In this document: piece by piece, positions 25,085-36,880 of the stretch | How the letters are laid out: every line of letters begins with the position of its first letter | Position numbering within the stretch: the first letter of the stretch is position 1 | DNA from: Rubrivivax sp. | GTDB lineage: Bacteria; Pseudomonadota; Gammaproteobacteria; Burkholderiales; Burkholderiaceae_C | NCBI GenBank assembly: GCA_027484825.1 | Contig: JAIXSE010000001.1 | Coordinates: 1 to 64,000, forward strand | DNA: 64,000 nucleotides | Direction: 5' to 3' | Made by a program: the position numbers and the translations under genes | The notes under the pieces: generated by a model | Told to the model about the DNA's origin: nothing | Database searches by the model: none | What the model saw: the letters and a program-made list of their open reading frames with translations, nothing else

Positions 25085-27790
25085 TCAGCGTGCGGCCGTG
25101 CCCAGATGCTGAAGCCAGAAGGCTTCGTACTTGCGATGCTGTCCGACCGGCTTCACCGCACCGCCCAGCGCATGCACGCCGTCCGGATCCAGGTAGAGCT
25201 CGACCAGCCCGTCCTTGCCCGACTCCAGCAGCGCCCGGTAGACATTCACCGTGTCCTGATAGAGCACGTTGGGGTCCTGCATGCCGTGCACCAGCAGCAG
25301 CGGCTTCTTGAGCTGGCGGGCCAGCGGCAGCAGCGAATACTTGCGCAGCACGGGCTTGGTCCGGTCCACCGGGCCGATGGTGCGGCCGCTGTACCAGGAG
25401 TTGTAGTTCTCCCATTCGGTCGGGCCAGCGCCGGCAATGCCTGCGGCGAACAGGTCGGGCTTGGCGTAGAGCGTGTACTGGGTCTGGAAGCCGCCGAAGC
25501 TCCAGCCGTTCAGACCGAGCCGGCTGCTGTCCACGCCGAAGTTCGCCTTCATGTAGCCCACCAGGTCTTCCAGGTCTTCCGCCTGCGGCTGACCCGGCTG
25601 CTGCCAGTTGGCATCCGCGAAACGCTCCCCGTAGTTGGAGTGACCGCGCGGGTCCACCGTCACCGTCACATAGCCCCACTTGGCGGCCATGTACATGGCA
25701 AACAGATAGCCGGTGTTCTGGAAGCTGTCGGTCTCCACCAGATGGCGGTCGTTCAGCGGCCCGCCGTAGACATACACGATGCCGGGACGTTGATCACCCG
25801 CCTGCCAGCCCTTGGGCTTGAAGACATAGCCCTGGATCTGGTCGCCATGACGGTTCGCATAGCTGAAGCGTTCAGGCTGGGCCACGTTGACCTGCGCCCA
25901 TGCCGGGTCGTGGCTGCTGGTCAGCACACGGCCGGGCTCGGCAGGGCGGGTCGAAGACTGGCCCTTGATGAGCTTGAGCTCCGGCAGGTGCGCCCAGTCC
26001 CCGGCCACCGCAGCCAGCCACTGGCCATTGCGGGAGACGCTGGCATTGCGGTGATATTCGGGGGCGCGGCCCAGGGCGGTCATGGTCCCGTCCTTCAGCT
26101 CCACCCGCCACAGGTTCATGGCCGCGTAGTCGTCCTTGTTGGACACCACAAACATCGTGCGGCTGTCGGGCGTGAAGCCCAGCACCTGGTAGGCCTCAAA
26201 ATCCCCCTGCACCAGCGGCCGGACGGCACGGTCACCACCTTGCAGCCGCATCGCATAGGGTTGGCGCCAGCCCTTGTCGGCGAGGATCACCACCAGCTCG
26301 CGGCTGTCCGGGGTGAATTGAGGGGTCATCACATTGACCAGCTCATGATGGATGGGCGCACGGCGCTCAACCACCACCGCCGGCTTGCCAGTCGGCTGGC
26401 CCAGGTAGACGCGATACAGCCCCTTCTCCCGCTCGAAGGTGGCGAATGCGTAGTAGCTGCCGTCACGGGCCCACACCACCGGGGACATCTCGAACCAGAC
26501 GTCGCCGCCGGGGTGGGTGAACACTGGCTCGGGCTGGCGGGACTGCTTCTCCCCGGCCACCGGCACCGGGCGGATGAACAGGGCCACAGCCGGCAGGCCG
26601 CGCTTGTCGTCGGAGACTTCGCGGTCCACCTTCTTGGCGGTGGCGAAGCGCTCGCTGTAATTCATGATCTCGACCTGGCGGCCCGGCTTGGGCGCCGGCT
26701 TGCCGTCCGCCGTCGTCAGCGGCGCTTCGGCCATCAAGGCCATCCAGCGACCGTTCTCACTCAGCGTCGTCTGCGCGATCTTGAACTTGCGGTCTTCATC
26801 GTCCGGATTGAAGATCTCGCGATTGATGACTTCCACCCCGCTGCTGGCCAGTTGCACCCGCAGCACGCGGGCCTCGTCCTGGACGATCACGGCGCGGTCG
26901 TCGGGGGTGTAGGCCACCGGCTTGAGCATGCGGTCAATCGCCAGCAGCGGCTGGGGCCGGTCGGCACCCGCTGTCCAGCGGAGCAATTGGCCGCGGTAGC
27001 TGAAAGTCAGCTCATCGGCCTTGCTGGCCCAGACAAACTGGGTCACGCCCGGATAGAGGTCTTCCGGCTTGAGCTTGTTGCGGGCCTGCTGCTTCTTCAG
27101 CTCGTCGCGCAGTTCCCACAGCTCCATGTCCTTGGGATCTTTGGGGGCCTTGCGGGCATCTGCCGCCGCACCGGAGGCTGCACCCGAGGCGACACCAGAG
27201 GCTGCAGCCGCCGACGATGCCGCAGCATCGCCCCAGGCCGCCTTCTCCGCCGCCTTGCGGGCGTCATCCCGGGCCTTGCGCTGGGTGAGTTCCACCTTCA
27301 GCGCTTCCAGGGCCTTGCGCTCCCACTGGTCCAGATCGACCTTCTCGCCGCGCAGGTAAGCCGCCTGGGCTTCTTCACGGGCCTGGCGCTCGGCCTGCTC
27401 GTCGCGTTTTTGCTGGAGCTTGCGGGCGAAGCGCTCCAGGTTTTCCGGCGTTTCCACCATCGCCATCAGCGTGGGCGAAGTGACCCGCACCGTCTTGCCG
27501 GTCTGCGTGTCGTGCACATACAGGTCGCTGCCCGGTTCCCCGAATGGGTTCCACAGGTAGGCCAGATAACGCCCGTCGGCGCTGAACCGGGCCTCTTTGG
27601 CCGGTTCACCCCGGTAGGACTCGGCACGGAACAGCCGCTCCAGCGTCAAGGTCGAGGGGGTGGCCGCTGTTGCTGCTGCCGTTGCCGCCGCCGGGGTCGG
27701 TGCGGCTGCATGGGCCGCGGTGCCATCCCCCAGAGCCAGCCCGGACGCCAGGGTCGCCAGCGCCACGGTGCTCAGAATCCAATGCTTCAA
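25085..27790 (-). CDS. Large exported S9 family peptidase with charged insertion
   Basis: A 901-residue exported serine peptidase: signal peptide (about 1-28), beta-propeller, then an alpha/beta-hydrolase domain with Ser764 in GWSFGG, Asp839 in GMQDPNV and His873 in DGVHAL. It is about 200 residues longer than the S9 enzyme at 12989. The excess is largely an insertion near residues 115-235: a charged coiled-coil-like stretch (QQKRDEQAERQAREE and following), an Ala/Ser/Gly repeat run, then a second charged helix. Likely periplasmic or outer-membrane associated; substrate unknown. Confidence 0.92.
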   Translation of the reverse strand: MKHWILSTVALATLASGLALGDGTAAHAAAPTPAAATAAATAATPSTLTLERLFRAESYRGEPAKEARFSADGRYLAYLWNPFGEPGSDLYVHDTQTGKTVRVTSPTLMAMVETPENLERFARKLQQKRDEQAERQAREEAQAAYLRGEKVDLDQWERKALEALKVELTQRKARDDARKAAEKAAWGDAAASSAAAASGVASGAASGAAADARKAPKDPKDMELWELRDELKKQQARNKLKPEDLYPGVTQFVWASKADELTFSYRGQLLRWTAGADRPQPLLAIDRMLKPVAYTPDDRAVIVQDEARVLRVQLASSGVEVINREIFNPDDEDRKFKIAQTTLSENGRWMALMAEAPLTTADGKPAPKPGRQVEIMNYSERFATAKKVDREVSDDKRGLPAVALFIRPVPVAGEKQSRQPEPVFTHPGGDVWFEMSPVVWARDGSYYAFATFEREKGLYRVYLGQPTGKPAVVVERRAPIHHELVNVMTPQFTPDSRELVVILADKGWRQPYAMRLQGGDRAVRPLVQGDFEAYQVLGFTPDSRTMFVVSNKDDYAAMNLWRVELKDGTMTALGRAPEYHRNASVSRNGQWLAAVAGDWAHLPELKLIKGQSSTRPAEPGRVLTSSHDPAWAQVNVAQPERFSYANRHGDQIQGYVFKPKGWQAGDQRPGIVYVYGGPLNDRHLVETDSFQNTGYLFAMYMAAKWGYVTVTVDPRGHSNYGERFADANWQQPGQPQAEDLEDLVGYMKANFGVDSSRLGLNGWSFGGFQTQYTLYAKPDLFAAGIAGAGPTEWENYNSWYSGRTIGPVDRTKPVLRKYSLLPLARQLKKPLLLVHGMQDPNVLYQDTVNVYRALLESGKDGLVELYLDPDGVHALGGAVKPVGQHRKYEAFWLQHLGTAAR

Positions 27791-27947
27791 GTTCGCTCTC
27801 CACCCCCCAAGTTGTCGGGGGAGCGCAGATTCTAGAAATGTTGGCTACACCTGCTTACCGCGAGCCCGTACACCGCGGACGGTGACCGCGCGTTAGACAC
27901 CCAGGCTTTCCCTGACTCGTGGGGAAATCTGTTCGCAAAAGGAACCG

Positions 27948-28523
27948 ATGATGAAGTCCCTGCTGATCGCATCCACCCTGGCCCTGGCCGCCCTGACGGC
28001 CCCGGCGGCGCATGCCGGAGACGTCGGCGTCTCCATCAGCGTCGGTCAACCCGGTTTTTATGGGCAGATCCAACTGGGTGGCGGTTATCCGCCCCCGTCG
28101 GTGATCTACACCGAGCCGGTGCTGGTGCAGCGGGTCTACGCGCCGCCCCCGCCCGTCTACCTGCGTGTGCCGCCGGACCATTACCGGGATTGGACTCGCC
28201 ACTGCGGGTTCTACAGGGCCTGCGGACGTCCGGTGTACTTTGTGAGGGAGGACTGGTATGCGCGGACCTATGCCCCCGCGTATTACGGGCCCGCTTACCG
28301 GCCAGGCTTTGTGCCGGGACCGCCGCACGGCTATCCGGTCGTCGCCCCGCCGCCGCGCTGGGAGGGCCGATGGGAGGATCGCCGCGACTGGGAACGCCGT
28401 GAGTGGCAGCACCGCGAATGGGAACGCCGGGGTGAAGACCGCCGCGACTGGGAGCGCCGGGACCGGGACCGTCGCGACTGGGACGACCGCCGAGGCGGCG
28501 ACGACCACCATCACCATCACTGA
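27948..28523 (+). CDS. Exported Pro/Tyr-rich protein with DWERR repeats and natural His5 tail
   Basis: A 191-residue protein with a signal peptide (1-23), a Pro/Tyr-rich middle with two Cys (CGFYRAC), and a C-terminal third of about five repeats around RRDWERR, ending in Gly-Asp-Asp and five consecutive His codons before the stop. It resembles the YXWGXW/PXPV-type small envelope proteins, but no defined domain is recognised. AAGGA 4-7 nt upstream supports ATG 27948 or 27951. The His-rich tail suggests metal binding. Confidence 0.8.
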   Translation: MMKSLLIASTLALAALTAPAAHAGDVGVSISVGQPGFYGQIQLGGGYPPPSVIYTEPVLVQRVYAPPPPVYLRVPPDHYRDWTRHCGFYRACGRPVYFVREDWYARTYAPAYYGPAYRPGFVPGPPHGYPVVAPPPRWEGRWEDRRDWERREWQHREWERRGEDRRDWERRDRDRRDWDDRRGGDDHHHHH

Positions 28524-28543
28524 GACCGCTGACGGCCTGTCGC

Positions 28544-28549
28544 GTATAG
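28544..28549 (+). promoter_or_regulatory. Possible -10 (TATAGT) upstream of small membrane protein gene
   Basis: TATAGT sits 35-47 bp before the candidate starts of the gene at 28584. No good -35 is apparent. Confidence 0.35.
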
Positions 28550-28583
28550 TGGGTGCATCCGCGTGCCGCTGCGGCGCGCTTCG

Positions 28584-28907
28584 ATGCAGCCCACCATGTT
28601 CACCAAAGTCATCGCTGCCCTGGGTCTCCTGATCTGCGTGCTGCTGGCCGTGGACATGGCCCTGCCCTGGCGTTACCAGCAAGCCTGGCGCGCCGGCCTG
28701 CGACGGGCTTTCGGCCCCTCCACAGGCGCCCTCTCGGAACGTCTGTCCGCCCTGGGCCTTCGCTTCAGCTCCAGAGAGCGCCGCCGCGCCGCCCATGACG
28801 CTGCTCGCGATGCCATCGCCCGCGCCAAGCAGCGCGCCGCCAAATGGGACGGCAACGTCTACCACAGCGACGAATTCGAGCGACGGCAGCGGCGCAAGCC
28901 GCATTAA
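28584..28907 (+). CDS. Small single-span membrane protein
   Basis: About 107 residues: a single hydrophobic helix near the N-terminus (VIAALGLLICVLLAVDMAL) followed by a strongly basic, Arg/Ala-rich cytoplasmic helix region and a Tyr/His-containing tail. ATG 28584 or 28596 could start it; neither has a clear ribosome-binding site. Unknown function; codon bias supports coding. Confidence 0.65.
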   Translation: MQPTMFTKVIAALGLLICVLLAVDMALPWRYQQAWRAGLRRAFGPSTGALSERLSALGLRFSSRERRRAAHDAARDAIARAKQRAAKWDGNVYHSDEFERRQRRKPH

Positions 28908-28948
28908 GCGGCTCACGCCTGCTGCCTCACCCGGCCTGGTCTCTGGTC

Positions 28949-31900
28949 TCAGGTCCGCGCCAGCACCGGCGCCAGTGCCCGCCCGGTGTGCGTGCCGCGC
29001 GCCACCAGCATCTCCGGCTGCCCCTGCGCCACCACCTGACCGCCGGCCGAGCCACCTTCCGGCCCCAGGTCCAGCACCCAGTCCGCTTCGGCGATCACAT
29101 CCAGGTCGTGCTCGATCACCACCACGCTGTGACCCCCGTTCACCAGCCGGTGCAACACGCGGATGAGCTTTTCCACGTCCGCCATGTGCAGCCCGACCGT
29201 CGGTTCATCCAGCACATACAGCGTGTGCGGCGGCTTCTGTCCTCGACGGGTCACATCGTCCCGCACCTTGACCAGCTCGGACACCAGCTTGATACGCTGC
29301 GCCTCACCGCCCGACAGGGTCGGGCTCGGCTGCCCCAGCGTCAGGTAGCCCAGCCCCACGTCCTGCAGCAGCTTGAGCGGATGCGAAATGTTGGTCATGG
29401 CCGCGAAGAACTCCACCGCCTCATCCACTTCCATCTGCAGCACTTCGCCAATGCTCTTGCCGCGCCAGCTCACCGCCAGCGTCTCGGGGTTGAAGCGCTG
29501 GCCGTGGCACTGGTCACACAGCACCTTCACATCCGGCAGGAAGCTCATGGCGATGGTGCGCATGCCCTGGCCCTCGCAGGCCGGGCAGCGGCCTTCCCCG
29601 GTGTTGAAGCTGAACCGGCCGGGGCCGTAGCCGCGGGCCTTGGCTTCCAGCGTTTCGGCAAACAGGCGGCGGATCGCATCCCAGAAACCGACATAGGTGG
29701 CGGGACAGCTGCGCGGCGTCTTGCCGATCGGCGTCTGGTCCACCTCCAGCACCCGGTCCACCTGCTGATGGCCCTCGATGCCGACGCATCCCTGCCAGCG
29801 TGACGGCGCCTTGCGCAGCGGCACGGCGGCGGCCATGTTGGACAGCAGCACGTCCCGCGCCAGCGTGCTCTTGCCGGAGCCGGACACGCCGGTGATGGCC
29901 ACCAGTCGATGCAGCGGCACTTCCACCGTCACCGAGCGCAGGTTGTGCAGCGAGGCGTCCAGGATCTTCAGGCGAGGCTGATCCGCCTGCGACAAGTCCA
30001 CCTCACGACGCGGCTGCACCGGATGGACCAACGGGTGGGACAGGAAGCGGCCCGTCAAGGAATCGGGATGACGGGCCAGCTCTTCGGCCGTGCCCTGGGC
30101 CACCACATGGCCGCCACGTTTGCCGGCGCCCGGTCCGATGTCGATGATGTGATCGGCGCGGCGGATGGTGTCTTCGTCATGCTCCACCACGACCAGGGTG
30201 TTGCCCTTGTCTCCCAGCGTCGACAGCGCCTTCAGCAGGATCTGGTTGTCGCGCGGATGCAGGCCGATGGTCGGCTCGTCCAGCACATAACAGACGCCCT
30301 GCAGATTGCTGCCCAGTTGGGCCGCCAGCCGGATGCGCTGGGCTTCGCCGCCGGACAGCGTGGGAGCCGCCCGGTCCAGCGTCAAATACCCCAGGCCCAC
30401 TTCCTCGAGGAACTCGAGTCGGCTTCGGATTTCGGACACCACGTCGCGCGCAATCTCCGCATCCCGTCCCGTCAGCGCCAGACCGGCGACCCATTCACGG
30501 GCCTCAGTCACGCTCCAACCGGCGACCGTGCCAATGGTCTCTTCCTCGAAGGTCACGGCGCGCGCCACCGGATTCAGCCGGGTGCCGCAGCAGTCCGGGC
30601 AGGGCTGGTCACTCAGGCCTTCCACCTCCGCCTCTTCGGCCGGGAAACTCTGCTCCCGGCCGCGGTTGTCCTTGTCCTGCTGGCTGTCGTCCAGCGCCTT
30701 GCGCTGTTCACGGGTCAGCGCCAAGCCAGTGCCCACGCAGGTGGTACACCAGCCGTGCTTGGAGTTGTAGCTGAACAGGCGCGGGTCCAGTTCGGGATAG
30801 CTGGTGCCGCAGCTCGGACAGGCCCGCTTGGTGCTGAAGACCCGCAGCTCGCCGATGCCCGTGGTGGGCCGGGCATTGCGGATGGCGTCCTGCAAACCGT
30901 CCAGCGGCGCCAACAGGTGGACCACGCCCTTGCCCTGGTCCAGCGCCTTGGCCAGCAGCTCGCGCAGCTCCGCCTCCGATTCCGGGCTCACCACCAGGTC
31001 GCCAACCGGCAGCTCGATGGTGTGTTCCTTGAACCGGTCCAGGCGCGGCCAGGGGCTGGTGGACAGGAATTCACCGTCCACCCGCAGATGGGTATGGCCG
31101 CGGCCCTTGGCCCATTTGGCCAGGTCGGTGTAGACGCCCTTGCGGTTGACCACCAACGGCGCCAGCAGACCGACATGGCGGCCCTTGTAATCGCGCATCA
31201 GCTGGGCGGCGATGGCCTCCACGCTTTGCGGACGCACTGGCGTGCCGTCGATGGCGCAATGCTGCACCCCCAGCTTCACATACAGCAGACGCAGGAAGTG
31301 CCAGACCTCGGTGGTCGTGGCCACCGTGCTCTTGCGACCGCCGCGCGACAGCCGCTGCTCGATGGCCACGGTGGGCGGAATGCCCCACACCGCATCCACC
31401 TCGGGCCGACCGGCCGGCTGCACGATGGACCGTGCATAGGCATTGAGGGATTCGAGATACCGGCGCTGGCCTTCATTGAACAGGATGTCGAAGGCCAGCG
31501 TGCTCTTGCCCGACCCGGACACACCGGTGATCACATTGAAGCGTCCGCGCGGAATGCTCACATCCACCGACTTCAGGTTGTGCTCACGGGCATTGACGAT
31601 GCGGATCGCCTCGTCCGCCTTGCGACGCTCGCGCACCAGCGACTGCAGCGGCCGGCCCTCGGCCGCGATCGGCACCGGGGCGCGGTCCATGTCCAGCGCA
31701 TACTCGCGCAGGGCCTTGGCGGTGTGGGAGGTCGGATGGTCCTTGATCTGCTCCGGCGTGCCCACGGCCACCACATGGCCGCCGCCCTCGCCGCCTTCCG
31801 GCCCCAGATCGATCACCCAGTCGGCCGCCCGGATCACGTCCAGGTTGTGCTCGATCAGGATCAGCGAATGGCCCGCCTGCAGCAGCTTGCGCATGGCGCG

Positions 31901-34615
31901 CATCAGCTTGGCGATGTCATCGAAATGCAGGCCGGTAGTGGGTTCGTCAAACAGGAACAGCGTGCCCTTGGTGGCTGTGGCCTGGCGGGGCCGCGAGGCC
32001 GCCTCCGCCAGGAAGCCCGCCAGCTTCAGGCGCTGGGCCTCACCGCCGGAGAGTGTGGGCACCGGCTGGCCGAGCGTCAGGTAGTCCAGGCCCACATCGG
32101 ACAGCGGCTGCAGCTTGTTCACCACCTCGCGGTCCTCGCGGAACACGTCCAGGGCTTCGGCCACCGTCAGGTCCAGCACATCCGACACGCTGAGCTGACG
32201 TCCCGCACGCTCCAGCTTGACCTCCAGGATCTCCGCACGGAAGCGCTTGCCGTCGCAGTCCGGGCAGCGCAGGTAGACGTCCGACAGGAACTGCATCTCC
32301 ACATGCTCGAAGCCGGAGCCGCCGCAGGTGGGGCAACGGCCATCACCCGCATTGAAGCTGAACATGCCGGCGCCATAGCTGCGCTCCTTGGACAGCGGCG
32401 CCTCGGCAAAGCGCTTGCGGATCTCGTCGAACACGCCGACATAACTGGCCGGATTGGAGCGGGCGGTCTTGCCGATCGGGGATTGGTCCACAAACACCGC
32501 ATCGGCCAGCCAGTCGGCGCCCAGCAGCCGGTCATGCGCACCCGGGGTTTCGGTGGCCTGGCCGAACCAGCGAGCCAAGGCCGGATACAGCACGTCCTGC
32601 ATCAGCGTGCTCTTGCCGGAGCCGGACACACCGGTCACCGCCACCATGCGCTGCAGCGGGAAGTCCACGTCCACATTGCGCAGGTTGTGCTCGCGGGCGC
32701 CTTCCAGGATGAGACGCGGCGTGTGCTCGTCCACCACCCGCTTCAGGCCCATGCCCACATGCTTGCGGGCGCCCAGGTAGGCGCCGGTCAGCGTGTCCGC
32801 CGCACGGATCTCCTCGGGCGTGCCGTCAAAGACGATCTGCCCGCCCTGCTGACCCGGGCCGGGGCCCATGTCGATCAGGCGATCGGCGGCCAGCATCACG
32901 GCGGGGTCATGCTCCACCACCACCAGCGTGTTGCCGGCATCGCGCAGACGCCCCATGGCTTCGACGATGCGGTTCATGTCCCGCGGATGCAGGCCGATGC
33001 TGGGCTCATCCAGCACGAACAGCGTGTTGACCAGCGAGGTGCCCAGGGCGGTGGTCAGGTTGATCCGCTGCACTTCGCCGCCCGACAGGGTGCGGCTTTG
33101 GCGGTCCAGCGTCAGGTAGCCGATGCCAACGTCCACCAGATACTTCAGCCGGTTGCGGATCTCGTCCAGCAGCAGCTTCAGCGCATCGTCCAGCATCGAG
33201 CCGGGCAACTGCAGATGGTCCATGAACTGCCGCAGCCGGTGGATGGGCAGCAGCATCAGATCGTGCACGGACAGACCCGGCAACTGCTGCAGCTGCTCAT
33301 GCGTCCAGCGCACGCCCTCGGGCATGAAGCGCTGGTAGTGCGTGCCGCCGTCGTCCGGCGCCAGTGCCGCATCCGCCAATGCCTTGGAGCCGATGCGCCA
33401 CAGCATGGCTTCGGTCTTGAGGCGGGCGCCGCGGCAGGTCGGGCATTCGGTGTAGCTGCGATATTTGCTCAGCAACACCCGGATGTGCATCTTGTAGGCC
33501 TTGCTCTCCAGATAGTCGAAGAACCGGCGGACGCCATACCACTGCTTGTTCCAGTTGCCGTTCCAGTTGGGGCTGCCTTCGATGACCCAGTCCCGCTGGG
33601 CCTGCGTCATCTGGTTCCAGGCCGTGTCCCGCGGAATGCCGGCCTCGCCGGCGTACTTGAGCAGGTCGTCCTGGCATTCCTTCCAGGCCGGGGTCTGCAT
33701 CGGCTTGATGGCGCCGCCGCGCAGGGTCTTGCGCTCATCGGGAATCACCAGGCCCAGGTCCACGCCGATCACACGGCCAAAGCCGCGGCAGCTGTCGCAG
33801 GCGCCCATGGCGGAGTTGAAGGAGAACAGCGCCGGCTGAGGATCCGCATAACGGATGTCACTGTCCGGGCAGTGCAGGCCAGTGGAATAACGCCATAGCA
33901 GCGGCTCGGCCCCCTCTTCGGCCGGCAGCACATAGACCGACAGGCGGCCGCTGCCCCGCTTCAGGCCCAGCTCGATGGCTTCCAGCGCACGCGCCTGCTC
34001 CACCCCCTGGACCCGGAAACGGTCGGCCACCACATCCAGCACCTTGCGGCCGTCCTTGACGCGTTCGGCCTGCACCCGGGTGAAGCCGGACGCGGACAGC
34101 CACTGCTGCACTTCCTCCGGGCTCACCGACTCCGGCAACTCGACCGGGAAGGTCAGCACCAGACGCGGGTCGGTGTCGCGGGTGCGGGCCAGCAGGTCGG
34201 CGTAAATCGTCTGCGGCGTGTCGTGGCGCACCGGCTGCGCGGTGTCGCGGTCAAAGAGCTCGGCCCCGCGCGCAAACAGCAGCTTCAGGTGGTCGTTGAG
34301 CTCCGTCATCGTGCCAACGGTGGACCGGCTGGTCCGCACCGGGTTGGTCTGGTCGATGGCGATGGCCGGCGGCACGCCGTCCACCTTGTCCACTGCCGGA
34401 CGGTCCATCCGGTCCAGGAACTGGCGGGCATAGGCGGAGAACGTCTCCACATAACGACGCTGGCCCTCCGCATACAAGGTGTCGAAGACCAGGCTGGACT
34501 TGCCTGATCCACTGGGCCCGGTGACGACCGTGAGTTCCCCCGTCCGGAGGTCCAGGTCGAGGTTCTTCAGGTTGTGCTGGCGGGCACCGCGAATGCGGAT
34601 ATCGGCGTCTGACAT
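28949..34615 (-). CDS. uvrA: Tandem-duplicated excinuclease ABC subunit A
   Basis: An uninterrupted 1,888-residue protein, twice the usual UvrA length of about 940. It contains four ABC ATPase Walker A motifs of the GxSGSGKS type with lysines at 39, 668, 1037 and 1582, four LSGGE signatures, and zinc-module CxxC pairs in both halves (CDSC, CPTC, CPDC and CPAC among them). Each half reads as a complete UvrA: ATPase I with insertion and UvrB-binding domains, then ATPase II. The halves are joined near residues 975-1000. UvrA detects bulky DNA lesions and loads UvrB in nucleotide-excision repair. The halves have diverged considerably, so the duplication is old; similarly long UvrA proteins are, to my knowledge, annotated in other Burkholderiales. 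ATG 34615 is where similarity begins. A normal-length uvrA may exist elsewhere in the genome. Confidence 0.93.
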   Translation of the reverse strand: MSDADIRIRGARQHNLKNLDLDLRTGELTVVTGPSGSGKSSLVFDTLYAEGQRRYVETFSAYARQFLDRMDRPAVDKVDGVPPAIAIDQTNPVRTSRSTVGTMTELNDHLKLLFARGAELFDRDTAQPVRHDTPQTIYADLLARTRDTDPRLVLTFPVELPESVSPEEVQQWLSASGFTRVQAERVKDGRKVLDVVADRFRVQGVEQARALEAIELGLKRGSGRLSVYVLPAEEGAEPLLWRYSTGLHCPDSDIRYADPQPALFSFNSAMGACDSCRGFGRVIGVDLGLVIPDERKTLRGGAIKPMQTPAWKECQDDLLKYAGEAGIPRDTAWNQMTQAQRDWVIEGSPNWNGNWNKQWYGVRRFFDYLESKAYKMHIRVLLSKYRSYTECPTCRGARLKTEAMLWRIGSKALADAALAPDDGGTHYQRFMPEGVRWTHEQLQQLPGLSVHDLMLLPIHRLRQFMDHLQLPGSMLDDALKLLLDEIRNRLKYLVDVGIGYLTLDRQSRTLSGGEVQRINLTTALGTSLVNTLFVLDEPSIGLHPRDMNRIVEAMGRLRDAGNTLVVVEHDPAVMLAADRLIDMGPGPGQQGGQIVFDGTPEEIRAADTLTGAYLGARKHVGMGLKRVVDEHTPRLILEGAREHNLRNVDVDFPLQRMVAVTGVSGSGKSTLMQDVLYPALARWFGQATETPGAHDRLLGADWLADAVFVDQSPIGKTARSNPASYVGVFDEIRKRFAEAPLSKERSYGAGMFSFNAGDGRCPTCGGSGFEHVEMQFLSDVYLRCPDCDGKRFRAEILEVKLERAGRQLSVSDVLDLTVAEALDVFREDREVVNKLQPLSDVGLDYLTLGQPVPTLSGGEAQRLKLAGFLAEAASRPRQATATKGTLFLFDEPTTGLHFDDIAKLMRAMRKLLQAGHSLILIEHNLDVIRAADWVIDLGPEGGEGGGHVVAVGTPEQIKDHPTSHTAKALREYALDMDRAPVPIAAEGRPLQSLVRERRKADEAIRIVNAREHNLKSVDVSIPRGRFNVITGVSGSGKSTLAFDILFNEGQRRYLESLNAYARSIVQPAGRPEVDAVWGIPPTVAIEQRLSRGGRKSTVATTTEVWHFLRLLYVKLGVQHCAIDGTPVRPQSVEAIAAQLMRDYKGRHVGLLAPLVVNRKGVYTDLAKWAKGRGHTHLRVDGEFLSTSPWPRLDRFKEHTIELPVGDLVVSPESEAELRELLAKALDQGKGVVHLLAPLDGLQDAIRNARPTTGIGELRVFSTKRACPSCGTSYPELDPRLFSYNSKHGWCTTCVGTGLALTREQRKALDDSQQDKDNRGREQSFPAEEAEVEGLSDQPCPDCCGTRLNPVARAVTFEEETIGTVAGWSVTEAREWVAGLALTGRDAEIARDVVSEIRSRLEFLEEVGLGYLTLDRAAPTLSGGEAQRIRLAAQLGSNLQGVCYVLDEPTIGLHPRDNQILLKALSTLGDKGNTLVVVEHDEDTIRRADHIIDIGPGAGKRGGHVVAQGTAEELARHPDSLTGRFLSHPLVHPVQPRREVDLSQADQPRLKILDASLHNLRSVTVEVPLHRLVAITGVSGSGKSTLARDVLLSNMAAAVPLRKAPSRWQGCVGIEGHQQVDRVLEVDQTPIGKTPRSCPATYVGFWDAIRRLFAETLEAKARGYGPGRFSFNTGEGRCPACEGQGMRTIAMSFLPDVKVLCDQCHGQRFNPETLAVSWRGKSIGEVLQMEVDEAVEFFAAMTNISHPLKLLQDVGLGYLTLGQPSPTLSGGEAQRIKLVSELVKVRDDVTRRGQKPPHTLYVLDEPTVGLHMADVEKLIRVLHRLVNGGHSVVVIEHDLDVIAEADWVLDLGPEGGSAGGQVVAQGQPEMLVARGTHTGRALAPVLART

Positions 34616-35012
34616 GCTGTAGGCAGCCTCAATGCGGGTAGAGGCCAAAGATTCTAGGGAGGGGTACTGACAGGAACTGACAGCAGCGGAATTGGCCTTG
34701 ATCAAGTCGGCCCATCATGTCGCGGATCGCCCTTTGGGGGGATGACACAACATTTCCGGGGGTGGCCCCGTAGCGCAGACCTGTGGGCTTCGCGCATGAT
34801 TTCGTCATCAATTGAAAACCGGCGCCGGATGGCGCATGGTCTGGTTACGGTTGTCAAGGCCCGGCAAGGATGGACTGCGCCGTACTTGCTACTCTTGCAT
34901 GGCTGAGGCAACAATCAGACCTGCCTGCCGAGGCTGGTTTTGCACACTTTGGCCACTTTGGCGGCATCTATCAGGGATTACCCCACGTCACCCATGACAG
35001 GGGCTACAGCAC
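34616..35012. other. Divergent intergenic region, uvrA / receiver gene
   Basis: 397 bp with no supportable gene. It holds a direct repeat ACTGACAG at 34666-34673 and 34676-34683 (10-bp period, 50-68 bp from uvrA), a G-run palindrome GGGGGTGGCCCC near 34757, and a tandem ACTTTGGC pair near 34946. No LexA-type CTG-N10-CAG site was found in front of uvrA. Confidence 0.5.
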
Positions 35013-35537
35013 ATGGACAGACAAGACGGCCATCTTTTTCCCGAGACCTCGCTGGTCTTGATGGCGTCTGACGCCTCCACATCCGCCAGCCCCGTCTCCG
35101 GTCCGGCTGCGGATGCCGGCACCTCGGGCCAGCGGCCCGAGCCGGGGGAGAGCTTCGTGTTGCTGGTGGAAGACAACCCGATCAACCAGGTGGTGGCGCT
35201 GGAGTTCCTGGCGCTGATGGGCCTGAAGACGCAGCTCGCGCGCAACGGCCAGGAAGCGCTGGACCTGTGCGAGCGGGACGCCCCCAGCCTCGTGCTGATG
35301 GACATCCAGATGCCGGGCATGGATGGGCTGGAATGTGCCCGCCGACTGCGCGAGCAGCAGGCCCAGGGACGTCTGCCCCGCTTCCCCATCCTGGCCCTGA
35401 CCGCCCATGCGCTGGACAGCGACGTGGCGGACAGCCTCAAGGCCGGTATGGACGAGCACCTGACCAAACCGCTGGACTTCCTCACCCTGCGTCGGCGCCT
35501 GGCGCGCTGGCTGGACCTGCCGCAGCTCAACGACTGA
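35013..35537 (+). CDS. Stand-alone response-regulator receiver protein
   Basis: A 174-residue protein: a Ser/Ala/Pro-rich leader (1-45), then a CheY-like receiver domain with acidic pair and Asn (VEDNPIN), phospho-acceptor Asp in LMDIQMPGMDG (about residue 93), Thr in LALTAHA and Lys in TKPLD. No output domain follows, so it should work by protein-protein contact or phosphotransfer. The VEDNPINQ signature is typical of receivers in hybrid histidine kinases. It is convergent with the Fis-type regulator; no histidine kinase is nearby. Confidence 0.92.
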   Translation: MDRQDGHLFPETSLVLMASDASTSASPVSGPAADAGTSGQRPEPGESFVLLVEDNPINQVVALEFLALMGLKTQLARNGQEALDLCERDAPSLVLMDIQMPGMDGLECARRLREQQAQGRLPRFPILALTAHALDSDVADSLKAGMDEHLTKPLDFLTLRRRLARWLDLPQLND

Positions 35538-35572
35538 GCGCGGCTGCGGCCCTTCGGTCCCGGCCGCTGATC

Positions 35573-36880
<1,308 letters not shown>

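Noticed and set aside
28505..28523. His5 tail considered as vector or tag contamination
   Set aside because: It is continuous with an acidic repeat domain, sits in normal chromosomal context with a native downstream gene, and has no linker or protease-site sequence.
29909..33898. A 1,329-codon plus-strand open frame antisense to uvrA, and comparable long frames such as 759-3137 and 7438-10605 on the minus strand
   Set aside because: They mirror the codon bias of strongly supported genes on the other strand, have Gln/His/Arg-rich compositions with no domain, and arise from high GC content.
34616..34750. SOS box in front of uvrA
   Set aside because: Searched by eye for CTG-N10-CAG; the closest match, CTGACAGGAACTGACAG, has 11 nt between half-sites and wrong inner bases.
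34812..34997. A 61-codon ORF upstream of the receiver gene
   Set aside because: Trp/Cys/Arg-rich composition, no ribosome-binding site and no bias.
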